This document shows, one piece after another, positions 60,995-64,000 of a DNA stretch of 64,000 bases (its first letter is position 1; every line of letters begins with the position of its first letter). A program made the translations under genes and the position numbers. Below the pieces are notes generated by a model that was given only the letters and a program-made list of their open reading frames with translations, had not been told where the DNA came from and searched no databases. Origin of the DNA: Pythium myriotylum (taxonomy: Eukaryota > Oomycota > Peronosporomycetes > Pythiales > Pythiaceae); NCBI GenBank assembly GCA_023091665.1, contig JALJCQ010000014.1, positions 1,488,001-1,552,000 on the forward strand. The letters are read 5' to 3'.

Positions 60995-61772
60995 TCACTT
61001 CGCAATTTGCTCGCTACCCCTCAAGTGACCAAGTCCAGAAGTGTCCAGTCCAAGCACCCAGCCCAGCTGCCAGCCCATCACCCCCGACCCTCTCCACACC
61101 CAGTCGCCATGACCAAGGGTGCTGCGAGAGCCAAGACCAAGCGCAAGAAGCTTGGCATCGGGACGCTGCCGCCACCGCGCCGACCAGTCGGCATCCCATG
61201 CGTGCTTCCTTCGGCTTCATCGGGAGAGCCGACATTCACCACATGGAGAGCGCGCGCCAGAGCTCGGCCACCCGGTCGACTCTAATATCAACCCACCGCT
61301 GATCAACCCACCGCTGATCAACCCACGCTGTGACCAACACTCACGGCACCCAGCCACCAACCTTCACTCACGAGACCGTTGGGTAACCAACACTCACCGA
61401 CACCAACCTCAACCCAACCAGCACTCACCGACACCAACCTCAACCCAACCAGCATTCAAGCAACCCAGCATCAACCCAACCGGCATTCAGCCAACCCAGC
61501 TTCAACCCAACCAACACTCAACTCACCCAGCATCAACATACCAGCAAACCAGCAAATGAAGGTCAAGTTAACCCAGTACCCAGCTTCAACGACAACAGAA
61601 CAACAACCTCAACAACCCAACGAACCATGACGCAAGGATTCATCCTCTCAGCACAAACCGACCAGCCAACCACGAGACTCAACCGAACCTTAGCAACATA
61701 GAACCCGCACGGGATTAGCGAGCAGTTAGAAGTCAGTCGTAAATGCTAGTGCAGCAATACAGACGCCTTGAA
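60995..61772 (+). mobile_element. Element B10
   Basis: 778 bp, junction GCGC/TCACTTCGC, two 31-bp repeats plus a private 15-bp duplication of ACCGCTGATCAACCC near 61300; CGCTGTGACC variant; right target copy 61773-61789. Confidence 0.85.
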
Positions 61773-62994
61773 ACTGAGCTACCCGCGCGTCGAAACCAGA
61801 CTCCTACGCTCACTCAACAAACCCCGCTTTGACAATACACTTGGACAACTTTCACATTACACCAACAACAACACAATACACACATCATCGCCTCCACGCG
61901 AACAACTAACCAACAAACCGCCACAACCAGATACACACACGCCACCACACGCCGCACCGGCGCACACGGATCCCAACAACCCAACACAACGCTCCCCACA
62001 CTACACCCCCACCGCATGCCATTGCTTTACCCTCTACGCACACATTACCCAGACCCCAGACCCCAGACCCCAGATCCATCTGACCATCCATCCCTACGTG
62101 GTGATACACAGCTCCTTCCGAATGCGTGTGACCCCGCACTGCTGTCAAACACCCGACCCAAATGCCATCCATCCATCCGACGCCGTCCACGACTCGATTG
62201 GCCTATACGTCTGCCTACCGATCATGCTTGTCAGCCCGTTATCTCGTCGTACTATCATTCTCTCACGCATGATGAGTGCTATCCTCACATCAACGAAACC
62301 AAAAGCCAAACTGAACTCGGAACCGCGACCGCGACCGCGACCGCGACCGAAACCGATACCGAAACCGCGACCGAAACCGAAACGAGCATCCCGCTTGCCT
62401 TCCGGTTGATGCCACCCCACACAGGTGGGCTGATCCGTCCTTCATCCTTCGCCTCGTGTCGTCTGTGCGAGCTGAGCGAAGGTGTCTATTGTCCACACAG
62501 GATCTCGACTCAACTGCGCGTATGTGTTGGCACGACAGACTCGAACGACTACACCAACCTGAACGTGGTCGATGGACTCGTAGTTGGGACCCACCCACTC
62601 ACCCACCCACGCTGGGTCCGCGGTGAGGGGCTAGAACCAACGAGTGCGAGTGGATTGAAGCCACATGCGTGGGAACAAGTGCGGGGGTTGGTGCCGACTC
62701 CTGGTTCACCTTGTCAGCTGAACGCACACGCTGGTTAGATGGTGACATGCTCATCAAATGGAGCCAACATGCGGGCAGCGGTGGAGTGTGGAAAGAAAGA
62801 CAAGCAAGCACGACGAAGAGCGAGCATTGTCGAGGATAGGATGAGGGTGACGGGAAGGAGGTGATAGATAATGTGCTGGTGTGTGTGTTTGTGTTTGATT
62901 GTGTGGTGATTAGTTGTGTTGTTTTATTGTTTTGGTTGTTGTAGTATGCGGTGTGTTTGTGTATGTGAGTGGAGTCGGGCGTGGATCAAAAAGA

Positions 62995-63058
62995 AGCGCG
63001 AGACCGGGTTCGAACCAGTGACCCTTCGAGCTGCAATCGAAAGCTCTACCACTGAGCT
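62995..63058 (-). pseudogene. tRNA-Cys pseudogene, 5' truncated (U38)
   Basis: Third copy of the U33-type truncation; unit 61790-63058 (1269 bp). Confidence 0.92.
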
Positions 63059-63852
63059 TCACTTCGCAATTTGCTCGCTACCCCTCAAGTGACCAAGTCC
63101 AGAAGTGTCCAGTCCAAGCACCCAGCCCAGCTGCCAGCCCATCACCCCCGACCCTCTCCACACCCAGTCGCCATGACCAAGGGTGCTGCGAGAGCCAAGA
63201 CCAAGCGCAAGAAGCTTGGCATCGGGACGCTGCCGCCACCGCGCCGACCAGTCGGCATCCCATGCGTGCTTCCTTCGGCTTCATCGGGAGAGCCGACATT
63301 CACCACATGGAGAGCGCGCGCCAGAGCTCGGCCACCTGGTCGACTCTAATATCAACCCACCGCTGATCAACCCACGCCGTGACCAACACTCACGGCACCC
63401 AGCCACCAACCTTCACTCACGAGACCGTTGGGTAACCAACACTCACCGACACCAACCTCAACCCAACCAGCACTCACCGACACCAACCTCAACCCAACCA
63501 GCACTCACCGACACCAACCTCAACCCAACCAGCATTCAAGCAACCCAGCATCAACCCAACCGGCATTCAGCCAACCCAGCTTCAACCCAACCAACACTCA
63601 AGCAACCCAGCATCAACATACCAGCAAACCAGCAAATGAAGGTCAAGTTAACCCAGTACCCAGCTTCAACGACAACAGAACAACAACCTCAACAACCCAA
63701 CGAACCATGACGCAAGGATTCATCCTCTCAGCACAAACCGACCAGCCAACCACGAGACTCAACCGAACCTTAGCAACATAGAACCCGCACGGGATTAGCG
63801 AGCAGTTAGAAGTCAGTCGTAAATGCTAGTGCAGCAATACAGACGCCTTGAA
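63059..63852 (+). mobile_element. Element B11
   Basis: 794 bp, like B9 in junction and internal variants; right target copy 63853-63869, after which U39 begins and is cut by the window end. Confidence 0.85.
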
Positions 63853-64000
63853 ACTGAGCTACCCGCGCGTCGAAACCAGACTCCTACGCTCACTCAACAA
63901 ACCCCGCTTTGACAATACACTTGGACAACTTTCACATTACACCAACAACAACACAATACACACATCATCGCCTCCACGCGAACAACTAACCAACAAACCG

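Larger units (their letters stand above)
16745..64000. repeat. Right part of tandem tRNA-Cys array (U7-U39, B4-B11)
   Basis: Basic unit 1271 bp; the variants I measured (1269-1302 bp) follow from hexamer number, two or three AGACCCC copies and changes at the tRNA end. U12-U25 (23936-41742) run as fourteen consecutive units without insertion and are nearly identical. U39 (63870-64000) is cut by the window end. No protein gene is supportable here. Confidence 0.97.

Noticed and set aside
1..64000. CRISPR-like or LTR interpretation of the regular repeats
   Set aside because: The repeated unit is 1.27 kb with a tRNA gene, not short repeats with spacers, and no LTR termini, primer-binding site or gag-pol are present.
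1..64000. Assembly artefact as explanation for the array
   Set aside because: Not fully excluded. However, units differ by many private variants, hexamer counts and distinct insertion junctions, which simple collapse or duplication by an assembler would not create. Exact copy number remains uncertain.

Overview
The window is eukaryotic nuclear DNA. It is one long head-to-tail array of an approximately 1.27 kb repeat unit. Every unit carries one minus-strand tRNA-Cys (anticodon GCA) gene with internal A and B boxes, the U73 discriminator and a T5 Pol III terminator. I count 38 tRNA loci: 33 intact, 3 truncated and 2 chimeric. The array runs off both window ends. No cellular protein-coding gene is visible. 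The GC-rich, intronless LINE with its long ORF1 resembles oomycete/stramenopile elements, but that assignment is an impression, not a demonstration.

Layout. Positions 1-9385 hold units U1-U6, whose left members form a slightly diverged haplotype with longer hexamer tracts. Positions 9386-16727 hold a full-length non-LTR retrotransposon (LINE) with two open ORFs: ORF1 (905 aa), then ORF2 with an apurinic-type endonuclease, reverse transcriptase and C-terminal zinc motif. From 16745 to the end come units U7-U39, with a very homogeneous block at about 25.2-41.7 kb. Unit lengths of 1269-1308 bp are fully explained by a CGACCG/CCGAAA hexamer tract, a 7-bp AGACCCC repeat and small changes at the tRNA end.

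A second element, called B here (732-794 bp, 11 copies), sits at exactly the same place in the tRNA gene as the LINE. LINE and B share (i) the insertion point in the D-loop of tRNA-Cys, (ii) a 17-bp target-site duplication ACTGAGCTACCCGCGCG, which restores the 5' end of the tRNA gene, and (iii) a 17-nt 3' tail AATACAGACGCCTTGAA preceded by a short hairpin. B copies have a constant 3' junction and at least six different 5' junctions, as expected from target-primed reverse transcription. The simplest reading is a tRNA-Cys-specific LINE with a non-autonomous partner living in a tandem tRNA array. Insertions usually leave the tRNA intact; at the right end of the window some have truncated or scrambled it.

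The LINE shows an unusual ORF1/ORF2 junction. ORF2 has no AUG before its endonuclease catalytic residues, and the ORF1 stop codon lies in the 4-nt loop of a 14-bp hairpin. This suggests a recoding or stop-coupled mechanism for making ORF2.
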